A DNA stretch of 64,000 nucleotides from Haliclona indistincta (GCA_964017065.1 OZ024789.1:4774018-4838017); one strand, 5' to 3'; numbered from the stretch's first letter, positions 43,684 through 55,905 are shown. A program made the numbers and translations. The notes: generated from the sequence alone by a model not told the origin.

Positions 43684-45648
43684 TCATGCAAGAGTATGCA
43701 CAAACTGGCGGACAGCTATGTACATTACTTCAGGAACAACATCGTCACTGGATACGTCGACATGGCGTAGTAACAGTTCGTGTGCAAATGGGGACAAAGG
43801 ACTATTAGTCGGAGGAACAGGAACAGACTCAGCATCATCTTCTGGTCCGATTGGACCATCCCAATCAATACCATACCATAGTAGTTCCTCCTGCCGATGG
43901 TAACAAAACAAAGGTCAAGTAACACTTTAAAAACAATTATCATAATTGGGGTGAGCCTGAGCGAGCTCCACATTGATGGTGATGTGCGTCCCATGTCACG
44001 GGGAAATTTGTATGTATGTGTGTACGCATGCATGTATGTATCAGTTGCCTCAATTTCCCAAGAGTACGCCTATTCACATGTAGCGCATGTGCTCAGTAAA
44101 TGGCAACGTCATTAGAACATGCATGAGCGTCGTTGCTGCTGGCTATAGCCTTATGACGCCTCAGACTATGCTGGCTGTTATCACCAATTCAAGAAACGAA
44201 CTCCAGAAACCTGGAATACTGGCTTGCCATGTAGACAGACGGTAATTGACTAGCTCGCACATCATGCTACATGTAAGCATTGTGATTGCAAGCTGCTCGT
44301 GCCCCTATAGCTGCTGCTGCTCAGAAATCAACGCAGGCTCAGCCCTGCATTCTATAGTAGTGTTAATTTTGTTTACCTGACTCATAGGCTCCAGGACAGC
44401 TTGCTGAACCCGCTCTTCGGCCATTCCTGAGTACATTCCACAAAACCAGAGTTGTTGTGGGGTCCTATTCTTTTCAGTTCGAAGAGGGTGATGACTCCAA
44501 GTAGTACGAAACTGTTGCAGGCGGTGGTTAATATATGGAAGATAAACATAATGCAAAGCAAAAAGGTCTCGCTCATCATTTGCATCAAGCAAACCATTTT
44601 CCTCAAGTTCATAGAAGTAGTAGTAAAAAGATGCAACACATCCGTTGAAAAGGTCACGCCAAAGCCTTTCTATCCGCTGGTTGTGCACACTACGTCCTGT
44701 AATGAAGCTCCCTCGGCCAGGACCTCTTTGTGGATGATTCAGCATGTACCGAGAAATTCCTACATTCTCACCTCCTCTATCACTTCTCACTCGTGATGGT
44801 AAACCGTACTCTTGCACAGCATTGAGAAACGCGTTCAGTACAGTGGAAGCTCGATTGTTGGTAGCAGCTGTAAGATATACAATCTCACGTGAAAACCCGT
44901 CAATCCCTCCATGGATTACAAAGCGCCATCTTATGAGCTTATGGTACCCATCAACATGCCATAGACTATTGGGTCCTGCAACTGAGTAATGCCGCCGGTG
45001 TAATACTTGCCTTTGACGTAAAGATACACCATGAGGATCAGTTCGAAGAAGACTGTCACGCGTCCTTTGCCTAGATACATGTAAGCCCAAAGATCGCAAG
45101 TACCCGATAAGCATTCGCTGCCCACTGGTAGGACGAGCCAATACAAACGATTCCACAATGTTATCGAGGTCTCCATCGGTAATGTTAGTGTGAAGAGTTG
45201 CCATTAAGCCAAACTGGTTTAATCTCCTGTATATAGTTTTTGGAGAACATCCATACAATTTGGCTATATCTACTACAGTGAAATGAGACTGAAGGAGTTC
45301 TAGGAGCTGATCTTCATGTATTTGGAGTCTGGGTCTTCCTCTCTGACGAGGTAGTGACTGCATAGCTTGTTGCCGCTTGAAATCTTCCCAAAAGCCCTCC
45401 AGCAGTTCCAAAACGTCTCTCATAGCACCTATTGCTGATCTAAGTGAACGTGTTGTTGAGAAGCTTTCCAACGCCGAGCCGCCCGTTACCAAAGAATCCA
45501 CCTGTACTAAATAGGCCAACAAAGACTCAGCAACAAACAGTAAACCTTCCAAGTTGCAAGCATTTCGGACTACATCAGGGCTTTGTACCTGTTGTAAAAA
45601 GTCTTCCAAGAGTGCTTCGCAAAGGTCGACGTGTACACTCAGATCCAT
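43684..45648 (-). CDS. DDE integrase-like transposase, 2 exons
   Basis: Exon 1 is 45648-44377 (424 codons) and exon 2 43890-43684 (68 codons and stop); the 486-bp intron has CAG|GTAAAC and GGCAG|GAGG ends and phase 0, giving 492 residues. A helix-turn-helix ([20 protein letters not shown], about residues 130-150) precedes an RNase H-like core with D in [13 protein letters not shown] in [12 protein letters not shown] and E in [13 protein letters not shown], a DDE triad of the retroviral-integrase type. Proteins of this kind occur in many invertebrate and fish genomes as transposon-derived genes. A decayed, inverted relative lies at 40468-41400. I could not find terminal repeats that would define a mobile unit. 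The frame is intact, so it is recent or under selection. Confidence 0.85.
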
Positions 45649-45971
45649 TGTGATGTCGGGCGTGCTCGCAACTAATTGCGATCTAATGGGTGTGGTTATT
45701 CAAGGATGGGGTCGAGGCTAGGATCAGGAATGAAACCGCGTGGGCAACGGCTACCGCGTGGGCATAATTAATTTTTAGAAGATTAATTTTTGTGTTTGCA
45801 CGTGCTGCTCGTCTGAGTCTTCTCATGCTTTTCCCCTGCTGTTGCTGATCTTGATCGCCGCTGCCGGGCTGACTGAGTCACTGTTTCGCTGTTTCGCCGG
45901 GCTCACCGCGCGGCCGCCGACTCGGAGCTCGCATAGCTCACTTGGAGCTTACCGTGATCGATCGACTGGCC

Positions 45972-48900
45972 ATGGTCGAAAAAGAGAAAGCGAGCGAGGC
46001 ACTAAGTCTACTGACAGATATTATCTCGAAGCTAACTGACCCGGTTGATGGTCCTACCTACGGTGACCAACCGGCTTCTGAGAAGCAAACTAAGGTAACT
46101 CGGGGTATTTTGGAATACCGGGTAATTCGGAATGATTCCGGTAAGTGACCCCAGCTACTGCAAAACTACAGATCGCCTGGATAAACTATTTCACCACGAG
46201 GTAGGTGCATCTGTTGGCTCTGCAACGAGCACTCGATTGGCTGCAGTAGGCAGTCATTCACGGTGTAAGAATGGAAAGTATTGACACGACTAGCCACGCC
46301 TCCATGCTAGCTACCAAGTGAAACTTTGCTGTGTACTGGGATCACTGGTATCTCTTGAAGTTAGACAAAGATCAAAGTGTGCACCAGGTAGCAAAGACTC
46401 TACAACGGCGATTTGATGAAATTCTGTTGGCTAGATTATTAGAAAATAATGCATTAAGACAAATATTTAATGCAGAAACCATATAACACTTGTAAACAAA
46501 GGCGTTTGGGGAGTTGAAATTCGTATTTATAACAATCCAAAAAGCAAAGCAGACAATACTGCAGCTTGAAGCAGCTGTCAAGATATTCAAGGAGTGGCAA
46601 AATATCCTCTGCAAGATGTACAACATCCCAGCAACCATTCTACACGGGAAGTGAATTATGGAGCAACCTAGGACAGAAAGAAACGCACAAATCACAGACC
46701 CATCATCATGCAAACATGTACAATACCTGAAATCATGCTGAACACAGTCACAGCTGAAGTCACATCACTCGTGGCTGCACTAAAACCAGGTTACACGGGA
46801 AATACACGGACTATTCCGAATTACCCTAAATAACGTATTTTCTAGTAGCACTTGCTCTGACCGCTCTGGAGAACGACAGCAAGAACGGATAGCTACCAAA
46901 CTCAGTATGCACATAGTCCGAAGGTGGCTGAAGCTTGCTGTGTAGTTAAAGTTTCCGAAACATTACACAGCATATTTACCAGCGAAGAATTCCAAAGAGT
47001 ATTCCAAAATACCCCGAGTTACCTTACATCTCGCACTGAGAAAGGTATCATAATACATGTACAGTACTGCTGTAACTATGGCGCATCCTGTTTATTAAAG
47101 TGGTAAAGCCTGAACAAAGTGTAGCAAGCAGCTATTATTAGTATGTATTATACAATTACTTGTTTTTTGCTTCAACTCGGATCCTAGTTGCACGTGCCTG
47201 CATGCCTGTGAATGTTTGTTTAGATGATAAGACTGTTGACCAGTATGTTTACATACAATGTACTTGTGGCTATAAAACTATACTTGTGTTTTTACATACA
47301 ATGCACAGTGGTGTGGTTGGTGGCTATTTTATTACCTGTGTTGTTTTCTCTTTAGTTGTCACTCTTCAGCAAAGGGTCGCAAATGCTCTCAAAGATGTGA
47401 AGAGTATTCGAGCATCTGAAGAGCACCGGCGCAGTTTTAACTTCTCTTCTGGTAAAGGAAAGAATCCAAAGTTTGGGAAGCCTCCTCCTGTCAAACGTTC
47501 CAAAAAATGCATCAGTACCCCTTGGACACATCAATTTGTGTGCATAGCTGATAATGAACAAATAAAGCCACCGACAACTTATCTAGAAAGAACATCTCTT
47601 CTGGAGGCTGGTCTCGGAGAGAAGAAAGTTTCGTTTCCCAACATTGATTGCTCCTATGAAGAATATCGGCAATTACTCCTTCAAGAGTATCCCAAACTGT
47701 CACAATCAGGAGGGTACGAGCTGATGAGATGTTGCAGCAATTCTAGATCATTGGAGCCAATTCCTTCAGTTTCTCTAATGTCACCAAGGGCAACACAAAA
47801 TTACATTGGCCGCTCGAAGGTTTACATACGTCCTGTGCAGAGAAGTCTAGATATGTCACCAGTAGAGGACGACTCCGTCAAGCCTATCTCTGTGAGTTAT
47901 TATCAGAACTGACTGAGAGCATGTTTAATTACTAGATGAAAGTTTAAGAACACCTATTCAATCTGCCTACTGCCTACTACTGGGTTCTTATGCACCTATC
48001 AATGTGACGCCCCACCCCCCCCAGTTGGGGGAATAGTCGGGGAAAGACGGGATTTTACGTGCCGAGTGAGCCCCTGGGGTGGGACATTTGATTAGCGCCG
48101 GATTTTTAGAATACAGTAAAACCACGGACGTGAGCTATTAAGGCTTGCCTTGAGTCAAATCCCCTCTCTTACCCCACCCAGCAGCCTGGGGGTTTGATCG
48201 AAAATTTGTCCACACTAGTCGGGCATTTGAACAGACGTAATGTCAAATCCCCACCCTCCCCCAACTGGGGGGGGTGGGGCGTCACATTGATAGGTGCATT
48301 ACTGCCTAGTAAGAAGCCCACCTGACACATCTTGACATTGTGGTCAGGACTTACATTTACTGCCTTCTGAAACTTCTGGTTGGCAACAAAGCTGCAAACT
48401 GCTAATGCTATCTGGACTGAGCAGCTGACACTCCAATGTACAAGACACTCTGAGGGTTTTGTGAAATCCGTTTCATTATTACAGGGAGAATTATAATTTT
48501 TGAACATCGCCTGACAATTTGTCAGGCCAAGCCTAAGTTCAAGTTCTCCTGACAATAGCCGAAATTGACCTGCTGTGTAACATGCATCTCAATAGCCTTT
48601 GGTATTTGCAAGCTGTTACAGGCCAAACCACAGCAAGTAGCTGTTAATGATATTCACTCTGAGTGAAATCAACCCCATTGACCATTATCAAAGCTAACTA
48701 TTGTGCTTGGTATGGTCTGACATTATGCCAGAACAAACACTTGTTGAGTGGTCATGAATTTCTCTTATGTATTTCAGATGTATTTGCTATCTTTAACCCT
48801 TTAACCCCTAATGTCGCCATTTGGCGACATACATACTTCAGACACCATAACTTTATGAAAAAGTGCTAAAATGTTCCAAAATTAAGCCAAATTGAAGAAT

Positions 48901-51900
48901 ACAAATAACCGTTAAAAAAATGGCCAGCTTTTCGGCACGCCCCCTGGACTAAACGTGTAGACCGTGCATTTCTATGGCTTCAGTACAAATTCCACAACAT
49001 TTAGGAAAAACAAAATGGCCGCCGAGAAAATTTGGACATTTTATGGCTTCAGGGTCCTCGGAAACACATTTTTACGCATTCTCTATGATCTGAGCTATAT
49101 ATTGCACTCAATAAAACCACCGCTATTTGTATGTACTTTTCAGTAGCCAGCCCCAAAGTACTAACTTTGAACAAAATTTGACGAAGTCGCTGCACTTTAT
49201 CGGCTTCACTTTCGAAGTGGGAGGGGCATATTGACCGACTTGAGTGTGGGCATTTGCGGCTACTCACTGGCGAAGAAGGACGCAAATTTCAGACCCGTAG
49301 CACAAAAGACACACGAGATATTCACCAGAGAAGTGGTCAGCATTTACGAGGTTAAAATTTCAGCAAGATAATTTAGTAATTAAAGGGTTAAGCACCTTGA
49401 AATCCTTCATCCTCTATTTCTTTCAGAAACTGCCTCCAAATGATATTTGGAACACTTAGAGTTCATTTTCAACACTTGGAGCATTTCTAGCGAGATTTTC
49501 AAGTTTTGACAAAAACTCATTAAGGTGGCGGTATACCATTTAGTGCGCACAAAAATGCGCACTGTGAATATCGTTAGGCGGCGGCAACATCTGTGCAGAA
49601 TGGGCGTGGACTTCAGCGTTAAAATGTATTCATTGATAATCATGGCTAATTCTAGTCTGCTTAGCTTCTAGCCAAAAATCTGCACCAGTATAATTATTTA
49701 TTTCAAGATGGGCTAACCTACTCAAGGCTAAGTAAATTTTGCAGGTGATCTCGAAGCGTTTTGTTGACTCGCGCTGAACATAGCTGTTTTATGCGCTGAC
49801 AAACATGGGCGTCTCTGGAAAATCAGCCGTGATTTTGGATGTAAACGCGTTTTTCTTAAAATCGAAAAACGTAAATGCAGAAAACTCTTCGACAGCACCT
49901 AGAAATGGTTTATAAGAGTTGAATTTTAGCTGGCAACCTTTGCTGCACGGTTAGCCAGGAGAGATTTTTGGCTAGAAAAATGTGTATCCGTACGATGTCG
50001 ATTATTCCCTGGTGAAGAATATTTTGCAACGTTTCTAGCTGCATTATACATTGAGACACACTCAATGATGCATCAGAGCAAGTTTCACGCTGCTAGCGTT
50101 GCTCTGTCATGAGCTGCAGATAAAAGAAAGTTGCTCATTAATATTCATAAACCCGGTATACCGCCACCTTAATGCACTATTGTATTGTGATGCTTTTCAG
50201 GAGTTTTTTTACACTTTGACTAATAATAATTATTACGTTGCTGTCATAAATAAATAAAAAATGATTTTATTTTTCAGCTGGTTGAGAAATGCTTGAAGTG
50301 TAACCAAGAAGTACTGTTTGACCACTTAAGGGATCATGCAAAGAGGTAAATAATATGATTACAATTTTGTTGACAACTTATTAAGGTGGCATAATATTAT
50401 TATAGTGCAAATCAAAATCATTAACTAATGGCTTTATAATAAATTATTACAAATGACAGTTGCAATGTTAGTATCTCTACAGTCTGCACCTGGCACAAGA
50501 AATAAAACTAGCTGTCTGCACCTTGCTTAAGCTTGATACTGATCACATACAATGCTTTCTATGAATTTTCTGACTTTCTATTATGCAGGTGCACAGGCTC
50601 ACCAGGTGTATTGGAATCATCAAATAGGTATCAATTTAACAATGTTAACACTTTGCGCGCGGGTTAATTTTTGCATTGATCCACCCACTACGCGGAATTA
50701 TTGAACCGCGTGGTCACTAAAATGGCGTTCTGGAGAAGGACGTTGCTGTGGGACGTTTTGCGTTGCTTAGCGCTTGTTTACTCATTGAGAACAGTCAACA
50801 ACGAACCATAGCAACCTCTGTGCGTCATTCTGAAGCTAAGAGAAGTGTCTGTACGCTCGAACGGAGAGTCTATCACACTATCACGGACGATCGTCTGAAA
50901 GCTATTGGTAAGCAATGTGTTTCCTTAGCTTTTACGTTGGTTTTGTATGTAGTTAGTGTGAAACTGACTATAGATAGTATGTTGATCTATTTATGCATGG
51001 ATAGATGAATGTACAAGTAGTAGCATTACAGACATGTGTTAGTTATTTATAGTTAGCTAGTGTGTGGTATTTTTCAAAGCATGGGTAAGGACATAGAGCT
51101 GGTTTAGTGCCACATGTAGCACAAAAGTAACTGCTTCTGTGTCTCTCCTCTTTTTTACTGCAGACCACACAATTGTTGGGCTCTCGCTTGCCCATCACGT
51201 GTGACTTACCATCCAGTCGCTCTGGGTCTCCGGCATAGGCTTCTCTAGGTCTTTTGCGAGGACGACCGGGAATACGTCGAGGTGGTGCCGACATGATATG
51301 ACGAGCTGCGAGGGAGTCAACAATTTGCCGTCTGTAGCTGAGGTGACTCATAGTCTGTCTTGTGCTGCTCTTGAAAAGTATGTAGGAGTTGACCACTGTC
51401 ACTTCTAGGAGCCAAAAGTAAACCTTACGCCACCACTTCTTGCACTTTCGGACGAATGAATAGTATACAGTGCATTGGTCCGCCCTATCCACTCCATTCA
51501 TGCACTGGTTGTAGTGGTGTACAACAGTTGGTTTGGTCATTTGTCGTCCTGTTGTTCGAGACACTACCTGGCAACTCTTAGCTGTGTCATCTGAAGACAG
51601 CATCACCACACTGCTCTTCTTTTTTGCTGCTCTCCACTCTACGGCTAAGAGGTTTCCGTCACGAAATGCTCTAACTTCGTCATCGGACAGTCGTGTGGGA
51701 TTTCTGATCGCCTCAGGTAAGCCAACCCTATTTCTCATAGCTGTCCCTGTAAACGCTGTGCCCTTGTCTTGTAGCGTCTTGGCAAGAGGAATACTTGTAT
51801 AGTACCTGTCCGTGAAAACATGGTGACCTCTCTGCAGATATGGCTCCATCAAGTGAACTACCACTTGAGTTGTCAAGGGCAGCTGTCTCCACTCATCACT

Positions 51901-54498
51901 CACCACTTCAAGTGTTTCTGAGCCAGTGTACAATAGTATGTTTACCACATACCCTTGATCACTGTCAGCGAGTGTGAATGCTTTGATCCCGTACTTTACG
52001 GGCTTCTTCGGCATGTATTGCTTGGGACCAAAGCGTCCACGGAAGCCTACCATGGTCTCATCCACAGCCACACACCGAGATGGAGAGTAGTTGGCTTGAT
52101 ATCTCGGAACCAGAAGATCCAGAAGAGGCTTGATCTTGTCGATTCTTTTAGCTTGTATGCCGTCTTCTTCGTGGCTGAGATGAAAGAACCAAAAAATGAC
52201 TTCAAACCGATCTCGTGTGAATACACGTGAGAAGAAAGCCGTTCTTGTCACCCATGACGTGCTCCAATAATCCTCGATGGAGGGCATCTCAATAAGCCCC
52301 ATGTTGAGGATGACTGCTAGGAATCCTTCCATCTCTGTCACAGTAACAGGAAACCACTTATTGAATCGTGAGTTTGACGTTAGCCGATTTTGTAATCTCA
52401 ATTCTTCAATACGTTTAGCGGCATACCTACAAGATCAGAAATATCACACTTGATAGCGACTAGTCTACCTTACCTGTTAGTCTCCTCGACAAGTAGATGA
52501 AGAACCTCATCATCAAACAGATGTCTGAAATAGACCACTGGATCTGGCTGAGGTAAGCTGCATGTTGATCCAACTGGTTGTGTATGTGTGAATAGTGATG
52601 CAAAAACATCAGTAGCTGTATTGATTTCCTTCCAGGGATCAGGTTGTGGACTACTGCTCTGCTCTGCTCTGCTGCTGTTTTCAGCACTGCTTCTACCACT
52701 ACTCTGTCCTCTTCCTCCACTCCGTCCTCTTCCTCTACTCCGTCCTCTGCCTCTCCCTCGGCTCTGTCCTCTCCCTCGGCTCTGTCCTCTCCCTCGGCTC
52801 TGTCCTCTACCTCGGCTCTGTCCTCTCCCTCGACTCTGTCCTCTCCCTTGGCTCTGTCCTCTACCTCGGCTCTGTCCTCTCCCTCGGCTCTGTCCTCTAC
52901 CTCTGCTCTGCCTCCTGCTCCTGGTCTGTCCTATGCCTCTACTTGGTGTGCGTTCTCTGCTACCTCTACTCGATCTCTCAGGCTCACTGGGTGTGTCTGA
53001 TGCTAAAGAAACGGACAGCAAAATAATTTTGAAATTTCAGTTTATGTATTGTTGCATTACTTGCTGTATTGAATCTACTTGGCGAGGATGGACGCTCTGG
53101 AGTTGAAGGTGACTGGTCATCAGCGATAGGAGCATCGCTCAGGAGGGCTTCGTCATCACTAGTCAGCGATGGGAAAGGGAACTCAGGGTCATCTTCGATC
53201 TCGGACTCGTCTTCCGAGTCGAGTACGGACGAAAACAGAAGATCAGAAGCTTCTTCAGCAGTGTAGGTAGCTCTACTAGCCATTGGCAACTCGGTAAATG
53301 ACAGCTGCTACCCTAGCGCCTGTTGAGAGAAGCGTGATTGCGCCTGGTATGCCACTACAGCTGATCGACATCTTCGTCATCTTTGTGTCAGCTGACTAGC
53401 TTTGTGTCGCTTCTGCTTCTAACGCTCGACGCTACTTCTGACGAGTTAGCCCACACAAGTTGAAGAACTGAACCTTAGCAATGTTGTAACAATACTATTA
53501 TGTTGAAAAGAGACAAGAACCATGTGTGTGCTAGTGATATATGGAGATATGCTGCTTTGCCAATAATTATATTGGCTCCTCGCGTTGCATGGGGTGGGGT
53601 CAATTATTAACTTAAGCCATTATAATGGCTTCTCGCGCGCAAAGTGTTAATAATTATTTGTAGCCCAGGCGACCGTAAGATCAAAGGCGCCGCTCGGTGG
53701 TTATATCTCGTATACCATAGGAAATACGTATATTTTCCAGGAAGTGACGTCACATAGCAACACCGTAGCAACAAGATGGCGTCGTCGAAAAACGCACGCA
53801 AGATTACACTGCCGTCTTTCAGCAACGCGCTGTCATTCGCCTCTGGTGACTTCTATGGAGGCTCTACTACCTTGAGCGCTTCGTTTAGCAGCATTCTCGA
53901 GCTTCCTGGGCTACAAAATGGTTAAACCATGGCACCTCGGCGGTACACGATATAACCTCGGGGGTTAATTTTACTGCCCTCGTGCGCTTCGCGCCCTCGG
54001 GCGGTAAAATTAACCCCCTCGGTTATATCGCGTACCGCCTCGGTTGCCATGGGTTAACCTATACAACAAGTAGCTATATATTCTGTTTTTTATTCAGAAT
54101 AACTGACAGTAACAGTGGTTGTGACTCTTCCGGTGACTCCTCTTCAGATGATGATTGGTTTGTATAACACAATTAATAATTATTAATTCTTCTTTAATTT
54201 TTAGGCCGTCAATTACTAGATTATCGTCAGCTATTGCTGGGCCGTCATCAGTGTCGTCAGTTGCTGGACCATCATCAGTGTCGTCAATTGCTGGGCCGTC
54301 ATCAGTGTCGTCAATTGCTGGGCCGTCATCAGTGTCGTCAATTGCTGGGCCATCATCAGTGTCGTCAGTTGCTGGGCCATCATCAGTGTCGTCAATTGCT
54401 GGGCCATCATCAGTGTCGTCAGTTGCTGGGCCGTCATCAGTGTCGTCAATTGCTGGGCCATCATCAATTGCTTTCCGACAGTTGTCAGGTTCTGGACC
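45972..54498 (+). CDS. Host gene with five embedded transposons; function not established
   Basis: Phase-consistent exons: 45972-46140, using a donor inside a transposon (originally 45972-46092 plus 47027-47044), 47356-47891, 50278-50345, 50589-50627, 54098-54157 and 54205-54498; more must follow, as the last donor (ACC|GTAAGT) leaves phase 2. The large exon contains YELMRCCSNSRSLEPIPSVS and SKVYIRPVQRSLDMSP. The next reads CLKCNQEVLFDHLRDHAKRC, a C-x2-C...H...H...C zinc-finger-like knuckle. Then an acidic serine-rich exon and the GPSSVSSIA repeat exon. The layout faintly recalls the N-terminal half of invertebrate HECT-type E3-like proteins (G2E3-like), but no HECT domain is in the window and the resemblance is from memory. 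Confidence 0.6.
46093..47024. mobile_element. 932-bp TA-flanked element in exon 1 of the host gene
   Basis: Inverted ends AGGTAACTCGGGGTATTTTG (26 bp perfect) with TA on both sides (46091-46092, 47025-47026). Removing it restores a continuous exon ending GAGAAAG|GTATCA. It carries GGTAAGTGACC 48 bp in, which can act as donor in the same phase. No transposase. A TA duplication suggests a Tc1-mariner-type MITE. Confidence 0.88.
47991..48298. mobile_element. 308-bp MITE with TTA duplication
   Basis: Inverted ends TGCACCTATCAATGTGACGC continue into C-rich/G-rich hairpins; TTA flanks both sides (47988-47990, 48299-48301). A three-base TTA/TAA duplication is typical of PIF/Harbinger elements. Lies in an intron of the host gene. 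Confidence 0.88.
48797..49387. mobile_element. 591-bp piggyBac-type MITE
   Basis: TTAA is duplicated (48793-48796, 49388-49391) and the ends are CCCTTTAA inverted. CCCTTT ends with TTAA targets are the piggyBac pattern. It lies in an intron of the host gene and is non-coding. Confidence 0.82.
49524..50168. mobile_element. 645-bp GGTGGCGG MITE, TTAA duplication
   Basis: Ends GGTGGCGGTATACC and GGTATACCGCCACC, with TTAA on both sides (49520-49523, 50169-50172). Related copies or ends are at 42904-43486, 29635 and 57835. TTAA targets fit piggyBac or Kolobok. It lies 110 bp before the zinc-finger exon of the host gene. Confidence 0.87.
50649..53646 (-). mobile_element. Complete piggyBac transposon
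   Basis: 13-bp inverted ends CACTTTGCGCGCG with TTAA on both sides (50645-50648, 53647-53650), 2,998 bp. It contains one intact spliced transposase gene and sits in an intron of the host gene, in antisense orientation. With intact ends and an open transposase it may be active. Confidence 0.95.
51043..53283 (-). CDS. piggyBac transposase, 3 exons
   Basis: Exons 53283-53061, 53002-52474 and 52426-51043 keep phase and give 711 residues. The true start is the ATG at 53283 (MASRATYTAEEASDLL); the frame upstream is only open from a TTG. An acidic N-terminus is followed by an arginine/glycine tract of RGQSRG units (about 52703-52936), then the DDE_Tnp_1_7 region: VAVDETMVGFRGRFG and HHVFTDRYYTS (catalytic Asp residues), NGVDRADQ (third Asp) and a C-terminal Cys-rich finger (CVVCSKKEERHRSSYFCATC). 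It catalyses cut-and-paste transposition at TTAA. Introns are 58 and 47 nt. The RG tract is unusual for the family. Confidence 0.95.
53661..53913. repeat. Possible small element, TAGCCCAGG ends
   Basis: TAGCCCAGG at 53661 and CCTGGGCTA at 53905 are inverted. The interior includes AGATGGCGTCGTCG. Short ends only, no clear target duplication. Confidence 0.35.
53932..54056. repeat. 125-bp hairpin
   Basis: AACCATGG...CCTCGGCGGTAC...GGGGTTAATTTTACTGCCC is mirrored by GGGCGGTAAAATTAACCCCC...GTACCGCCTCGG...CCATGGGTT around a TGCGCTTCGCGC centre. Near-perfect palindrome, 30 bp before a host exon. Confidence 0.85.
54225..54475 (+). repeat. 30-bp coding minisatellite
   Basis: About eight copies of a 30-bp unit encode GPSSVSSIA or GPSSVSSVA within the host gene exon. 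Differences are mostly synonymous or I/V. Confidence 0.9.
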
Positions 54499-54691
54499 GT
54501 AAGTCACACATGCATACATTTAAATGTGACTACACACACGTGCGTTGCGTTCGTCATAACACATTTTCATTTCAATGTGATTGGTACATCAATTACGATA
54601 ATGTGCAAGAAGATGCACATTAATTTTATCACTGATCAATTAACTCTAGACTAGCTAGACTAGATGTGGTTATCTCATTTAAAGTTATTTT

Positions 54692-55045
54692 ATGGCTTCC
54701 GTTGCTACCTTAACTTCAAACGCATGTTATTTCATATCTGTATGTCTCAGCTTACTCATTCCTTGCATGCCAGCTCACAGCAATAGACACCTTCTTCCTG
54801 CAAAGTACAGTACAGCTATGGAGGCAAAGTAATGGCTGGTTTTTGTCTGAAATTTTCAAACACAAGCCTGCAGCGTGTGTTGCAATGCAGCCAGTCTCAT
54901 CTTCCCAGCAGCTAGTCAGGGTTAGTGCAGAGGGACTTTGAAGGGATTTTTACTTTTTGTAAGTGATAATAAGTAAACACCATTGGAAAAGATTGGCTCT
55001 TACCTTCAAGAACGACGCACGATAGTTTAACATATCTCTATGTTG
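54692..55045 (+). repeat. Direct duplication, copy 1
   Basis: Diverged direct copy of 56231-56630, sharing TCATTCCTTGCATGC, ATTGGCTCTTACCTT and TTCAACATATCTC-like segments. No coding frame is conserved between the copies. Confidence 0.7.
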
Positions 55046-55469
55046 TGGCTGTGTTATACTACGTTCACACTATGCGCTATAACTGAACCGGACTGTGTGA
55101 CAACATACAAAATGGCATCCTCACTACGATGTCATAGAAATTATAATACTGTAACTTGAGTGAAGCATACTTTTGTTTGTTCTCACTTCGTTTTAGCTTC
55201 TCCTAACTTGAGCGCTTCTAGTTAGTTAATAAAAACAGTGACACCGTTTTCAGTGAAATAGACAGAGTCTCTGGTGCAAAGAATGCCTCTAGCACTGTAG
55301 TGTTGCCCATTTTGTCGTCGCTTTCACTCCAACCTGCAGGAGCATTCTTCAGCTGCTGGTGCATGGTTTGGTGTTGTGATGCTGTGGTCTAAATAAGTTA
55401 GACAACGATTTATCGGCGCCTACTGGATTTATTCCACCTTGGGAACCGAAATAGATGCTATCTGTGCAA

Positions 55470-55905
55470 ATCACACCTCATTCAAAATTGATTTTAAAAA
55501 AATCGATGTTACACCTACTTGGTTACGCCCAATTCAAAGTAAAAGCGAGCAGCAGTATCTGGAAACAGCTTCGTAGACCCCACGAATAAGTTCTGCAGCA
55601 AACAAGTGGCTGTTCTGAGAGTTATATGACCTGGGTAAGTTTGCATAAAGCAATTGTTTAGCTGTAGCACTGTTTTACGTGCTCAAGCATCCTGAGCTGA
55701 GCTCGTAAAACTGTCCTACAGCTAAACAATTGCTTTATGCAAACTTACCTAGGTCATATAACTCTCAGAACAGCCACTTGTTTGCTGCAGAACTTATTCG
55801 TGGGGTCTACGAAGCTGTTTCCAGATACTGCTGCTCGCTTTTACTTTGAATTGGGTGTAACCAAGTAGGTGTAACATCGATTTTATCGATTTTGAATGAG
55901 ACATG
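55470..55905. mobile_element. ~435-bp foldback element
   Basis: Arms of about 200 bp are near-perfect inverted copies (CTGTTCTGAGAGTTATATGA on the left mirrored on the right) around a centre near 55685. The outer ends carry TCATTCAAAATTGATTTTA / ATCGATTTTGAATGA. It lies between the two halves of the 54.7/56.2 kb duplication. Confidence 0.88.

Noticed and set aside
52588..53106. Plus-strand frames rich in Leu-Pro or Ser over the piggyBac exon
   Set aside because: Antisense shadows of the RGQS repeat in the transposase.
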